Shown here piece by piece: positions 16,245-24,292 of a stretch of 64,000 nt of DNA. Position 1 is the first letter of the stretch; each line of letters opens with the position of its first letter. The stretch comes from Streptomyces sp. NBC_00461 (GTDB taxonomy: Bacteria > Actinomycetota > Actinomycetes > Streptomycetales > Streptomycetaceae). The position numbers and the translations under genes are program-made. Location of the stretch: NCBI RefSeq assembly GCF_036013935.1, contig NZ_CP107902.1, positions 9,271,001 to 9,335,000 of the forward strand, written 5' to 3'. Below the pieces are notes generated by a model. It worked only from the letters and a program-made list of their open reading frames with translations. It did not search any database and had not been told where the DNA came from.

Positions 16245-17516
16245 GTGTCTTCGGCACGCCCTGCGACGGAACCAGAACTGGAACAGATCATGGCAAACCT
16301 CATGGATCAACTGCCCCTTCGTACGCCGCTGTCGGCGCATCAACGGGAGCCCGTCCTGGACGTGGTGGTGCCGGTTTTCAACGAGCAGGGAGATCTGGAG
16401 CGGAGCGTACGGAGGCTGCACGCGCACCTGCGCGAGACGTTCCCGTACCCGTTCCGGATCACCGTCGCGGACAACGCCAGCACCGACGCGACCCCGCTGA
16501 TCGCTGCGCGGCTGGCCGCCGAGCTGCCGGAGACGGAGTGGCTGCGGCTGGAGGCGAAGGGGCGGGGCCGGGCACTGCATGCCGCGTGGTCGGGGTCGCC
16601 GGCGCCGGTGCTGGCCTACCTGGACGTGGATCTGTCGACCGATCTGGCCGCGCTGCTACCGCTGGTCGCACCGCTGATCTCCGGGCACTCCGACATCGCC
16701 ATCGGCACCCGACTCGCCCGCGGCTCCCGGGTGGTGCGCGGCCCCCGGCGGGAGGTCATCTCCCGTTGCTACAACGCCCTGTTGCGCTCCACGCTCGCGG
16801 TCGGCTTCTCCGACGCGCAGTGCGGGTTCAAGGCCGTGCGGCGCGATGTCGCCGAACGGCTGCTGCCGCTGGTGAAGGACTCCGAGTGGTTCTTCGACAC
16901 CGAGCTGCTGGTGATCGCGGAGCGGGCCGGACTGCGCATCCACGAGGTGCCGGTCGACTGGGTCGACGACCCCGACAGCCGGGTCGACATCCTGGCCACG
17001 GCGCTGGCCGACCTGCGCGGCATCGCCAGGATCGGCCGGGCGCTGGCCCGCGGCACGCTGCCGACGGCCGGACTGCGCCGCAGCGCCGAGGACCAACAGG
17101 GCGGCCTGGTCGGCCAGTTGCTGCGCTTCGGCGCAGTGGGAGCCGTCAGCACCGTCGGATACGTACTGCTGTACGCGCTGTTGCGTCCCGAGGCGGGAGG
17201 GCAGGCCGCCAACGCGCTCGCGCTGCTGGCCTGCGCCGTCGCCAACACCGCCGCGAACCGGCGGCTGACCTTCGGTCTGCGCGGCCGCGGCGGGGCACTG
17301 CGCCACCAGGCCAAAGGGCTGCTGGTCTTCGCGGTCGGCCTGGCCCTCACCAGCGGGTCACTCGCAGCACTGCACCGCCTGGTGCCCGGGGCGGCACGCG
17401 CCACGGAGATCGGCGTGCTCGTGGCCGCCAACCTGGCCGCGACCCTTCTCCGCTTCCTTCTCCTGAGGTCCTGGGTGTTCCCGGCCCGACGCGCGGCGGG
17501 ATCCCCGGCCGCATGA
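16245..17516 (+). CDS. GT2 glycosyltransferase fused to a GtrA membrane domain
   Basis: Up to 423 residues. Residues about 35-260 are a GT2 domain like dolichyl/polyprenyl-phosphate sugar synthases: Val-Val-Val-Pro-Val-Phe-Asn-Glu at the start, Asp-Asn-Ala-Ser-Thr-Asp, and Asp-Val-Asp-Leu-Ser as the DxD metal site. Residues about 285-410 are a GtrA-type four-helix membrane domain that may flip the lipid-linked sugar. GTG 16245 lacks a ribosome site; ATG 16290 with GGAAC upstream is a good alternative that removes 15 residues. The stop overlaps the next start in an ATGA, so it is translated together with the membrane glycosyltransferase downstream, which probably uses its product. Confidence 0.88.
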   Translation: MSSARPATEPELEQIMANLMDQLPLRTPLSAHQREPVLDVVVPVFNEQGDLERSVRRLHAHLRETFPYPFRITVADNASTDATPLIAARLAAELPETEWLRLEAKGRGRALHAAWSGSPAPVLAYLDVDLSTDLAALLPLVAPLISGHSDIAIGTRLARGSRVVRGPRREVISRCYNALLRSTLAVGFSDAQCGFKAVRRDVAERLLPLVKDSEWFFDTELLVIAERAGLRIHEVPVDWVDDPDSRVDILATALADLRGIARIGRALARGTLPTAGLRRSAEDQQGGLVGQLLRFGAVGAVSTVGYVLLYALLRPEAGGQAANALALLACAVANTAANRRLTFGLRGRGGALRHQAKGLLVFAVGLALTSGSLAALHRLVPGAARATEIGVLVAANLAATLLRFLLLRSWVFPARRAAGSPAA

Positions 17517-18769
17517 ACGACACACTGACCCCGATCGACCGCCACCACACCGGCACCCCCGTACGCGCCGGCTCGGACCGCGGCCGGAACCTGCTGCGGG
17601 CGGTCCGGCACTACGGCCCCGTACTGGCCATGTACGGCGTACTGAAGCTCATCGGCTTCTTGTCCTTCATGTATCTGCTGGACTCCGCCGGGGACTTCCG
17701 GAAGAAGAACCCGCGCTTCGGCGGCGGCGCCCACGCCTGGGACGTACTGGCCAGCTGGGACGGCTGGTGGTACCAGCAGATCGCCGCCCACGGGTACGAC
17801 CCCGCGCTCGTCCGGATCCCCGGGGCCACCGGACTGATCACCTTGGAAGGCAACTCGGCGGCGTTCTTCCCGCTCTACCCGGCGACGATGCGGCTGGTCT
17901 CCGACTGCACGGGCCTCGGGCTCTACGGCGCCGGCCTGCTGGTCTCCGTCCTCGCCTCGTTCGCCGCCGCACTCGGCATCTACGCCGTCACCGCCCGGTT
18001 CGGCGGCAGGCGCGCCGGACTCGCCGCGGCCGGGCTGTGGGCAGTGTGGCCGGGCTCCGGCACCCAGTGGTCGGGATACTCGGAGGCCCTCTACGTCGCC
18101 CTCGCGGTCTGGGCCTGCCACGCAGTCATGAGCGACCGCTGGCTCACCGCGGGCGCGCTCACCTTCGCCGCCGGCCTTAACCGCCCCACCGCCGTCGCGC
18201 TCATCGCCGCCCTCACCGTCGCCGCGCTGCGGACCCTGCACCGCCGCCAGGACGATGTCGCACGCCCCATGACCGCGATCCTGATCGCGCCGCTCGGGCT
18301 CCTCGGCTACCTGCTCTGGGTCGGCAACCAAATGGGTGACCTCGGTGGCTACTTCAAGCTCCAGAAGGGTGCCTGGGCCCACACCTTCGACTTCGGCGAG
18401 CAGACGCTCGACGTCTTCACCTCCGTCGCCGTGGGCCGCTCCGACTACCTCTTCCCCTGCACCGTCGAGGACATCATCGGCGTGCTGGTCGTCCTGCTGG
18501 GTCTCCTGCTGATCCCGCTCCTGATCCGGCTGCGCCCGCCGGCCGTCCTGACCGTCTACACGATCCTCACCTTCGTCCTGGTCCTGGGCAGCCAGCAGAT
18601 ATTCGGCAACGTCTCCCGCTACCTGCTCCCCGCCTTCCCCCTGTTCATCCCGCTCGCCGTCCGCCTGCGAAGCGTCGGCCTGCCCCTGCTGTGCGCACTG
18701 CTGGGCCTCACGGCGCTGGCGTCGGGGTCCTATGCGGGATACGTGCTCTTCGAACTGGGCGTCCCCTGA
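17513..18769 (+). CDS. Integral membrane mannosyltransferase-like protein (PIG-V/GT-C type)
   Basis: A 418-residue protein with about nine to ten hydrophobic helices. ATG 17513 overlaps the stop of the GT2-GtrA gene by four bases. After the first helix there is a large loop with Trp-Asp-Gly-Trp-Trp-Tyr and nearby acidic residues, typical of GT-C enzymes that use polyprenyl-phosphate sugars on the outer face of the membrane. Later motifs include Gly-Tyr-Ser-Glu-Ala-Leu-Tyr and Asn-Val-Ser-Arg-Tyr-Leu. With the partner gene it probably forms a two-step route: make the lipid-linked sugar, then transfer it to a glycan or protein outside. The acceptor is unknown. Confidence 0.82.
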   Translation: MNDTLTPIDRHHTGTPVRAGSDRGRNLLRAVRHYGPVLAMYGVLKLIGFLSFMYLLDSAGDFRKKNPRFGGGAHAWDVLASWDGWWYQQIAAHGYDPALVRIPGATGLITLEGNSAAFFPLYPATMRLVSDCTGLGLYGAGLLVSVLASFAAALGIYAVTARFGGRRAGLAAAGLWAVWPGSGTQWSGYSEALYVALAVWACHAVMSDRWLTAGALTFAAGLNRPTAVALIAALTVAALRTLHRRQDDVARPMTAILIAPLGLLGYLLWVGNQMGDLGGYFKLQKGAWAHTFDFGEQTLDVFTSVAVGRSDYLFPCTVEDIIGVLVVLLGLLLIPLLIRLRPPAVLTVYTILTFVLVLGSQQIFGNVSRYLLPAFPLFIPLAVRLRSVGLPLLCALLGLTALASGSYAGYVLFELGVP

Positions 18770-18823
18770 CGTTCGTCCGGTGCCGGCGCGACGCGGGCCC
18801 GGTGCCGTGGTGGGTCCTCCGGT

Positions 18824-20527
18824 TCAGCCTCGGTAGGTCCGCAGTTTCCGGTACAGCGTGGCGCGGGCGATGCCCAGGGTCGCCGCCGCGCGGGCCTTGT
18901 TGCCGCCGTGGAGGCGGAGGGCCTCCAGGACGGCGGCGCGCTCGGCCTGCTCCATCGGGCTGAGCTGCCGGGCGGCGGGGCCCTCGCGCACGGGGTCCGG
19001 CAGCTCGCTGCGCCGGACGGGACCGGTCGCGCGACGGCCCTTTGCCAACGCCCGTACCAGGTGGGCGAGTTCGGTGACGTTGCCGGGCCAGGGATGCTGC
19101 TCCAGAGCGCGCAACGCGTCCAGCGTCCAGCTGAGCGGCGGCCGTCCCGGCGCTGGTCGCGGAGCCAGAACCGTGAGCAACTCCCTGATGTCCTCCGGCC
19201 GTTCACGCAGGGCCGGAAGGGTGACGGAGCGGGCGGCCAGGGTGTCCAGGAGTCGTTGCAGACACGGTCCTGGCGGCGCTCCGGGGGTGTAGGTGACCAG
19301 CAGAGGAACGCCCGGACGGGTGTCGAGAGCCGAGTTGAGAGCCGCCGTGTCATGCGCGGCGAGCTGCTCGGCATGACGGACGAGGAGCGGGCGGCCCGTC
19401 AGCAACTCGCCGACCAGTGAGCCGAGTTCACCCTCCGCGGCATCCACGAACGGCAGGTTCTCGCCCAGCTCCCGTGCCAGCGAGGTCTTCCCCGTGCCGC
19501 GCTCGCCGACCAGCAGCAGGGGCTCGGGCGACCCGGCCAGCTCCACCGCACGGCCGACCGCGTGCAGCCACGGCACCGATACCCCGGCCAGCCCCACGTC
19601 ACCGCGCGCGGCCGGCGCCACCGCCGCACGCTCCACCGGCTCCAGCACGATCACCGCCCCGACGATCGAGCCCTGGTGGGGCACGGGCGTGAGGAGCGCG
19701 GCACACGCCGTGCCGTCCGCGAGCCGGATGCGGCGCGGCGAGCGCGACTCCCGCATCAGCGCGACCGCGCCCCGCTCCAGTTCCTCCAGCCCCTGAGGCG
19801 ACAGCAACTGCTGCGCGGCCTCGCTGACGAACCGGTTACGGCCGTCGAGCGCGACGACCGCGTGACCGCGCTCTCGCGTGGCCCTCAAGTAGGCGTCCAG
19901 CAGGACCCGTTCGGCCGCCCGGGACCGGGAGAGGAGCTCCGCCTCGACGGCTGCGGCCGCGGCCTCGGCCAGCGGGGCCCAGGGATGCGGTCCGCACTCG
20001 GCGCCCAGTCCGGAGGACACCGTCACCGTGCCCAGCATCCGCCCGGTCTCCGACGCCCGCACCGGCACACTGACCGCGGCTACGTCCTGCCACCGGTCGA
20101 GGAAGTGCTCGGGGCCGTGCACCTCGGCGCGCCGCCGGGTGTGCAGGGCGAAGGCCGCGCTGTTGTGGCCGACCACCCGCTCGGAGAGGTCGTGGCAGGG
20201 ATCGCCCGGCCCGTTTCCTGCGGCCCACAGCACCCGTAGCCGGTCGTCGGTGAGCACGAGTGAGGCCTGCCCGGCGCCGAGGGTGGGGGCGATCCGCTCC
20301 AGCACCGGGCGGGCCGCGGCCAGCAAGGGGGACTCGGCGGGCCGCGGCGCGTCCGCAGCCGAGTCGAGTACGTCGTGTCGTACACCGAAGAACCGGGCAC
20401 GCTTCCACGCGGCGGCGACGTCCGCCGGCACCCCGTCCGGCACTTGCCGCCCGAGCAGGAAGAGTTCCCGGGCCCTGCGCAGCGAAGCGAGGTCGGGGCG
20501 GACGGCGGGGCGCTCTGCGGTGGTCAT
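18824..20527 (-). CDS. GAF/AAA/Fis regulator of the AcoR-MimR type with a degenerate AAA domain
   Basis: A 567-residue activator starting at ATG 20527. A GAF-like sensor covers about residues 65-200. A P-loop (Gly-Glu-Arg-Gly-Thr-Gly-Lys-Thr) sits near residue 350, and a Fis-type HTH (Asn-Lys-Ala-Arg-Ala-Ala-Ala-Thr-Leu-Gly-Ile) closes the protein. The AAA domain has lost the GAFTGA loop that touches sigma-54 and its Walker B acidic pair is replaced, which fits an actinobacterium lacking sigma-54. It is divergent from a flavin hydroxylase gene and a palindrome lies between them, so it probably senses an aromatic compound and activates that gene. Confidence 0.88.
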   Translation of the reverse strand: MTTAERPAVRPDLASLRRARELFLLGRQVPDGVPADVAAAWKRARFFGVRHDVLDSAADAPRPAESPLLAAARPVLERIAPTLGAGQASLVLTDDRLRVLWAAGNGPGDPCHDLSERVVGHNSAAFALHTRRRAEVHGPEHFLDRWQDVAAVSVPVRASETGRMLGTVTVSSGLGAECGPHPWAPLAEAAAAAVEAELLSRSRAAERVLLDAYLRATRERGHAVVALDGRNRFVSEAAQQLLSPQGLEELERGAVALMRESRSPRRIRLADGTACAALLTPVPHQGSIVGAVIVLEPVERAAVAPAARGDVGLAGVSVPWLHAVGRAVELAGSPEPLLLVGERGTGKTSLARELGENLPFVDAAEGELGSLVGELLTGRPLLVRHAEQLAAHDTAALNSALDTRPGVPLLVTYTPGAPPGPCLQRLLDTLAARSVTLPALRERPEDIRELLTVLAPRPAPGRPPLSWTLDALRALEQHPWPGNVTELAHLVRALAKGRRATGPVRRSELPDPVREGPAARQLSPMEQAERAAVLEALRLHGGNKARAAATLGIARATLYRKLRTYRG

Positions 20528-20590
20528 GGCAACGCTCACCCTACGGCCACCGGTTGAACTAGCAACAACCATGGGTCGATGCGACGCACC

Positions 20591-20605
20591 GTCTCGAATT
20601 GAGAC
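20591..20605. promoter_or_regulatory. Inverted repeat, probable operator of the Fis-type regulator
   Basis: GTCTC-GAATT-GAGAC is a perfect 5-base inverted repeat with a 5-base spacer in the 148-base divergent gap, 64 bases upstream of the regulator start and 71 bases upstream of the hydroxylase start. Position and symmetry fit a site for the adjacent regulator. Confidence 0.55.
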
Positions 20606-20675
20606 ACCCGACTTCCCGCATATCCCCACATGATCATGAACAGTCGGCACCGTCCTCATTCCTGGAGCGTTCCCC

Positions 20676-22442
20676 GTGCACACCGTCGAGCCCGATGTCG
20701 TCACCGACGTACTGATCGTCGGCAGTGGCCCCGCGGGCGCCTCCGCCGCGCTCGCCCTGAGCACCTACGGTGTGCCGAACATCGTCGTCACCCGCTACCC
20801 GCGCCTCGCCGACACGCCCCGCGCGCACATCACCAACCAGCGCACCATGGAGGTGCTGCGCGACCTCGGCGTCGAGGACGAGGTCGTCGCGAAGGCCACA
20901 CCGCAGCACCTGATGGGCAACACGACCTTCTGCACCAGCCTCGCCGGCGAGGAACTCGGCCGGGTCCGCTCCTGGGGCAACGACCCCCTCGTCCAGGCCG
21001 CGCACGAACTCGCCGGCCCCACCCGCATGTGCGACATGCCGCAGCACCTCATGGAGCCGGTCCTCATGGACGCGGCCGTCGCGCGCGGCACGCAGCTGCG
21101 CTTCAGCACGGTCTACAAGTCCTTCGTCCAGGACGCCTTCGGCGTGACGGTCACCGTCGAGGACCGGCTGCGCGGCGACGAGTACACCATCCGCGCCAAG
21201 TACCTGATCGGCGCCGACGGCGGCCGCTCGCAGGTCGCCGAGGACGCCGAGCTGCCGATGGGCGGCCAGATGGGCGTGGCCGGCAGCATCAACATCGTCT
21301 TCGACGCGGACCTGTCGAAGTACACCGCCCACCGGCCGTCCACCCTCTACTGGGTGCTGGCGCCGGGCGCGACCGTGGGCGGCATCGGCGCGGGACTGGT
21401 CCGCTGCGTACGGCCCTGGAACGAGTGGCTGATCGTCTGGGGCTACGACGTCACCGCCGGCGCCCCCGACCTGACCACCGAGTACGCGGAGTCCGTGGTG
21501 CGCCAGTTGATCGGCGACGACGACATCCCGGTGACCATCAAGTCGTCCTCCGCCTGGACCGTGAACGAGATGTACGCGGAGACCTACTCCAAGGGTCGCG
21601 TCTTCTGCGCCGGCGACGCCACGCACCGCCACCCGCCGTCCAACGGCCTCGGCTCCAACACCTCCATCCAGGACTCCTACAACCTGGCCTGGAAGCTCAA
21701 GCTCGTCCTGGACGGCTCCGCGTCCCCGAAGCTCCTGGACACCTACACCGCCGAACGCGCCCCGATCGGCAGGCAGATCGTCACCCGCGCCAACAAGTCC
21801 ATCGGCGAGACGGCCCCGATCTTCGAGGCGCTCGACGGGCTGTCCCCCCAGACGCCCGAGCAGCTGTGGGCCAACATCGCCGCCCGCAAGGACGACACCG
21901 AGGCGGCGCGGAAGCAGCGCGAGAAGCTGCGCGAGGCGATCGCCTTCAAGGCCTACGAGTTCAACGCGCACGGCGTCGACCTCAACCAGCGCTACCCCGA
22001 GGACGGCTCGGCCGCGATCGTCCCCGACGGCACCCCCGACCCCGGCTTCGACCGCGACCCCGAGCTGTACCACCAGCCGACCTCCCGCCCCGGCGCCAAG
22101 CTCCCGCACGCCTGGATCACCTCGGGCACCCGTACCCTGTCCACCCTCGACGTCGTCGGACACGGCCGCTTCACCCTGATCACCGGAATCGGCGGCACGC
22201 CCTGGCTGCGGGCTGCCGAGGCCCAGCACCTGGAGATCGCCACCGCGGTCATCGGCCCGGGTCAGGAGTACGACGACCCGTACGGCGACTGGGCGCGCCT
22301 GAGCGAGGTGGAAGACGGGGGAGCGCTCCTCGTACGGCCGGACGGCTACGTCGCCTTCCGGCACGCGGCCCCGGCCGCGTCCGGCGAGGACGCCGAGCGG
22401 CTGCTGACCGAGGCGGTACGGCGCCTCCTCGGCCACGCCTGA
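20676..22442 (+). CDS. FAD-dependent aromatic hydroxylase (phenol 2-monooxygenase/TfdB-like)
   Basis: A 588-residue group A flavin monooxygenase starting at GTG 20676. It shows the GxGxxG fold near residues 15-20 (Gly-Ser-Gly-Pro-Ala-Gly), the Asp-Gly motif in Leu-Ile-Gly-Ala-Asp-Gly-Gly-Arg-Ser near residue 180, and the flavin-binding Gly-Asp in Cys-Ala-Gly-Asp-Ala-Thr-His-Arg-His-Pro-Pro near residue 312. The C-terminal thioredoxin-like domain matches the phenol hydroxylase subgroup. It should hydroxylate a phenol using NADPH and O2; the substrate is not known. No ring-cleavage gene is in the window. Its likely activator is encoded divergently. Confidence 0.88.
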   Translation: MHTVEPDVVTDVLIVGSGPAGASAALALSTYGVPNIVVTRYPRLADTPRAHITNQRTMEVLRDLGVEDEVVAKATPQHLMGNTTFCTSLAGEELGRVRSWGNDPLVQAAHELAGPTRMCDMPQHLMEPVLMDAAVARGTQLRFSTVYKSFVQDAFGVTVTVEDRLRGDEYTIRAKYLIGADGGRSQVAEDAELPMGGQMGVAGSINIVFDADLSKYTAHRPSTLYWVLAPGATVGGIGAGLVRCVRPWNEWLIVWGYDVTAGAPDLTTEYAESVVRQLIGDDDIPVTIKSSSAWTVNEMYAETYSKGRVFCAGDATHRHPPSNGLGSNTSIQDSYNLAWKLKLVLDGSASPKLLDTYTAERAPIGRQIVTRANKSIGETAPIFEALDGLSPQTPEQLWANIAARKDDTEAARKQREKLREAIAFKAYEFNAHGVDLNQRYPEDGSAAIVPDGTPDPGFDRDPELYHQPTSRPGAKLPHAWITSGTRTLSTLDVVGHGRFTLITGIGGTPWLRAAEAQHLEIATAVIGPGQEYDDPYGDWARLSEVEDGGALLVRPDGYVAFRHAAPAASGEDAERLLTEAVRRLLGHA

Positions 22443-22501
22443 CATCCCACACGCGCCACCCCCCACCGCCACCCCCCCCCACGCCTGAAAGGTGAACCAA
22501 C

Positions 22502-23413
22502 ATGCCCCTCGGACTGCTCCGGCGGCGACTCAGGAATGCCCCCGGAAGCGCCGCGGGCCGCGCGCTCCCCGTCCCGGCCGGTGCGGGCGTCGTCGTCCGC
22601 GAGGTCCTGGATCCGGTGAACGAGCCCCTGGGCGGCGCCGATGTGACGGTGACGGAACTGCGCAGCCACCAGGTCGCGGCGCGCGGCACCACGGACCCGT
22701 ACGGACTGTTCATGGCCACGCTGCCCCCCGGCAGTTACAGCCTGATGGTGGGGGCCCAAGGGCTGGAACCGCACCGCGAGACCGTCGAGGTCGTCGCCGA
22801 CGCGGGCCTGTCCCCGCAGCGCGTGTGGCTCCAGCCGGCCCGGCAGGCCGATCTCCCGGTCCCCGGCACCTGGCTCTTCGACCCGCCGCACACGGCGATC
22901 CGGTTCATCGCCAAGCATGTCGGCATGGCCCATGTGCACGGCCGCTTCGAACGGTTCGAGGGCGGCATCCAGGTCACCCCGGACGTGTCCGAGTCCCGCG
23001 TCCACGTGCGCATCGACGCGTCGAGCATCACCACGGGCAACAACACCCGTGACACACACCTGCGTTCGGCCGACTTCCTCGACGTCGAGCACTTTCCGTA
23101 CATCGACTTCAGGAGCACCCGCTTCGCCTACCGCGGCGGAAGCAAGTGGTCGCTGCTGGGCACCCTCACGATGCACGGCGTGAGCCGGTCGGTGTCGCTG
23201 GACACGACGTACCTGGGCATGGCCAACGGCGGCTACGGCGAGGAGCTGCGCTGCGCCGCGCTGGCGAAGACGGAGCTGCACCGCGAGGACTACACCCTCA
23301 ACTGGCGGTCCATGCTGGCGCGCGGGATCGCGGTGGTCGGACCCACGGTCCAGCTGGAGCTCGACGTCCAGGCGATGTACCGCACCCACGACACCCCGAC
23401 GCCCCCGGAGTGA
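22502..23413 (+). CDS. YceI-domain protein with an N-terminal Cna-B-like domain
   Basis: A 303-residue protein starting at ATG 22502 behind GAAAGGTG. Residues about 28-115 resemble a carboxypeptidase-regulatory/Cna-B beta-sandwich (Pro-Leu-Gly-Gly-Ala-Asp-Val-Thr-Val, Leu-Pro-Pro-Gly-Ser-Tyr). Residues about 120-297 are a full YceI lipocalin-like barrel (Phe-Asp-Pro-Pro-His-Thr-Ala-Ile-Arg-Phe, then Leu-Thr-Met-His-Gly-Val). YceI proteins bind polyisoprenoids or related lipids. No signal peptide is obvious. The gene lies 59 bases after the hydroxylase, separated by a C-rich stretch, and may be co-transcribed with it. Confidence 0.85.
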   Translation: MPLGLLRRRLRNAPGSAAGRALPVPAGAGVVVREVLDPVNEPLGGADVTVTELRSHQVAARGTTDPYGLFMATLPPGSYSLMVGAQGLEPHRETVEVVADAGLSPQRVWLQPARQADLPVPGTWLFDPPHTAIRFIAKHVGMAHVHGRFERFEGGIQVTPDVSESRVHVRIDASSITTGNNTRDTHLRSADFLDVEHFPYIDFRSTRFAYRGGSKWSLLGTLTMHGVSRSVSLDTTYLGMANGGYGEELRCAALAKTELHREDYTLNWRSMLARGIAVVGPTVQLELDVQAMYRTHDTPTPPE

Positions 23414-23545
23414 CGTTCTCCGACAGCTCATGGGCCGACATGGCGTAACGGCGGGCCAAAGATCCCAAATTACTACTCTCCGCATGTATACGCTTACCCT
23501 AAGTAGCTGTCCAGGGCTTCGTGCCCGGTGAGAAAGGGTCAAACC

Positions 23546-23788
23546 ATGCGCACGTTCCAGCGCGCTGCCGTCGTGGCTGCCGCAGTTGCGGGTCTCTCCG
23601 TCCTCGGTGTCGGTGTCGGCTTCGCCGATGACTCCGACGGCCCGCGGCAGGGCACCGTGATGACGTTCCCGGTGTACTCCACCCCGCAGGCCGACACCAA
23701 GAAGGACACGTCGGAGGAGGGTGCCAAGTACGTCCTGCCGGAGTTCGATCTCAGCGCGTTCCTGCCTTCGTTCGGCGCCGCCAAGTAG
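23546..23788 (+). CDS. Small secreted protein of unknown function
   Basis: An 80-residue protein. ATG 23546 is chosen because AGAAAGGG lies just upstream and it begins a clean signal peptide: Arg-Thr-Phe-Gln-Arg, an Ala/Val-rich core, and cleavage after Gly-Phe-Ala near residue 27. The mature part of about 53 residues is hydrophilic with a hydrophobic C-terminal end (Leu-Ser-Ala-Phe-Leu-Pro-Ser-Phe). There are no cysteines and no recognisable domain. A strong hairpin follows 22 bases after the stop. Confidence 0.75.
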   Translation: MRTFQRAAVVAAAVAGLSVLGVGVGFADDSDGPRQGTVMTFPVYSTPQADTKKDTSEEGAKYVLPEFDLSAFLPSFGAAK

Positions 23789-23810
23789 CGAAGCCCGGAG
23801 CAGTAAAGGC

Positions 23811-23853
23811 AGCCCGGTCGCGCACCACATCCATCAGGGTGCGCGACCGGGCT
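23811..23853 (+). terminator. Strong hairpin terminator
   Basis: A perfect 16-base stem (23811-23826 with 23838-23853) around an 11-base loop, starting 22 bases after the small secreted protein gene. There is no U tract, as is usual for Streptomyces terminators. Confidence 0.75.
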
Positions 23854-23892
23854 GCGTCGTGTCGATGGCAGGACATTGAGGCGGGGCCGGTG

Positions 23893-23925
23893 AATGCCGG
23901 AACGGATGTATTCCGTTCCGGCATT
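23893..23925. terminator. Second hairpin, probably bidirectional
   Basis: A perfect 14-base stem (23893-23906 with 23912-23925) around a 5-base loop, flanked by A and T residues. It lies between two convergent genes and could stop transcription from either side. Confidence 0.7.
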
Positions 23926-23945
23926 TCTGCTGTCCGATATGAAAG

Positions 23946-23980
23946 CCGCGGTGCCCCGGCTTGTGGCCGGGGCACCGCGG
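23946..23980 (-). terminator. Third hairpin, terminator of the leftward small gene
   Basis: A perfect 15-base stem (23946-23960 with 23966-23980) around a 5-base loop, 12 bases beyond the stop codon of the minus-strand gene at 23993-24292. Confidence 0.75.
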
Positions 23981-23992
23981 TGAGGTTCTGCC

Positions 23993-24292
23993 CTACTTGC
24001 CGACGCCGTTGTTGCAGCCCATGTCCGAGCCCAGCCCGGTGTCCTGGGCGCCGCTGTTGCCCTCGCCGTTCAGTCCGTTGCCGAGGACGCCGTCGAGCAG
24101 CCCGACCTGGCCGAGGACGTCGAGGTTCAGGTCGTGCGACCGGCATGTGGTGCTCTGCAGGACGCTGTACTGACTGCCGCCTCCGCCCGAACCCGCGCCG
24201 CCCTGGCCTCCGTCGGCGTGGGCGGCGCCGCCGGCCAGTCCGACGGTCCCGAGAACCGCGAACAGGACGGCGGCGTTGCGAAGCTTGTGCAT
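23993..24292 (-). CDS. Small secreted Gly-rich protein with two cysteines
   Basis: A 99-residue protein starting at ATG 24292 behind GGAGATG. Residues 1-26 form a signal peptide ending Ala-His-Ala. Then comes a Gly/Ser-rich linker (about residues 28-40), followed by a conserved-looking segment with Cys in Thr-Thr-Cys-Arg-Ser-His and a second Cys in Asp-Met-Gly-Cys-Asn-Asn that could form a disulfide. It resembles a family of short exported Streptomyces proteins of unknown function. It is not a chaplin: the chaplin hydrophobic pattern is absent. It is flanked downstream by a strong hairpin. Confidence 0.78.
   Translation of the reverse strand: MHKLRNAAVLFAVLGTVGLAGGAAHADGGQGGAGSGGGGSQYSVLQSTTCRSHDLNLDVLGQVGLLDGVLGNGLNGEGNSGAQDTGLGSDMGCNNGVGK

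Noticed and set aside
13408..16257. 949-codon minus-strand frame across the ligase, sigma and partner genes
   Set aside because: It spans three genes with clear motifs on the plus strand, so it is a mirror frame.
16245..18769. Part of a large polysaccharide or antibiotic gene cluster
   Set aside because: No polyketide, peptide-synthetase, terpene or lanthipeptide genes and no further glycosyltransferases are present in the window.
23893..23980. Transposon ends or attachment site at the hairpin cluster
   Set aside because: No transposase or integrase is nearby, and the stems are local hairpins, each with its own sequence.
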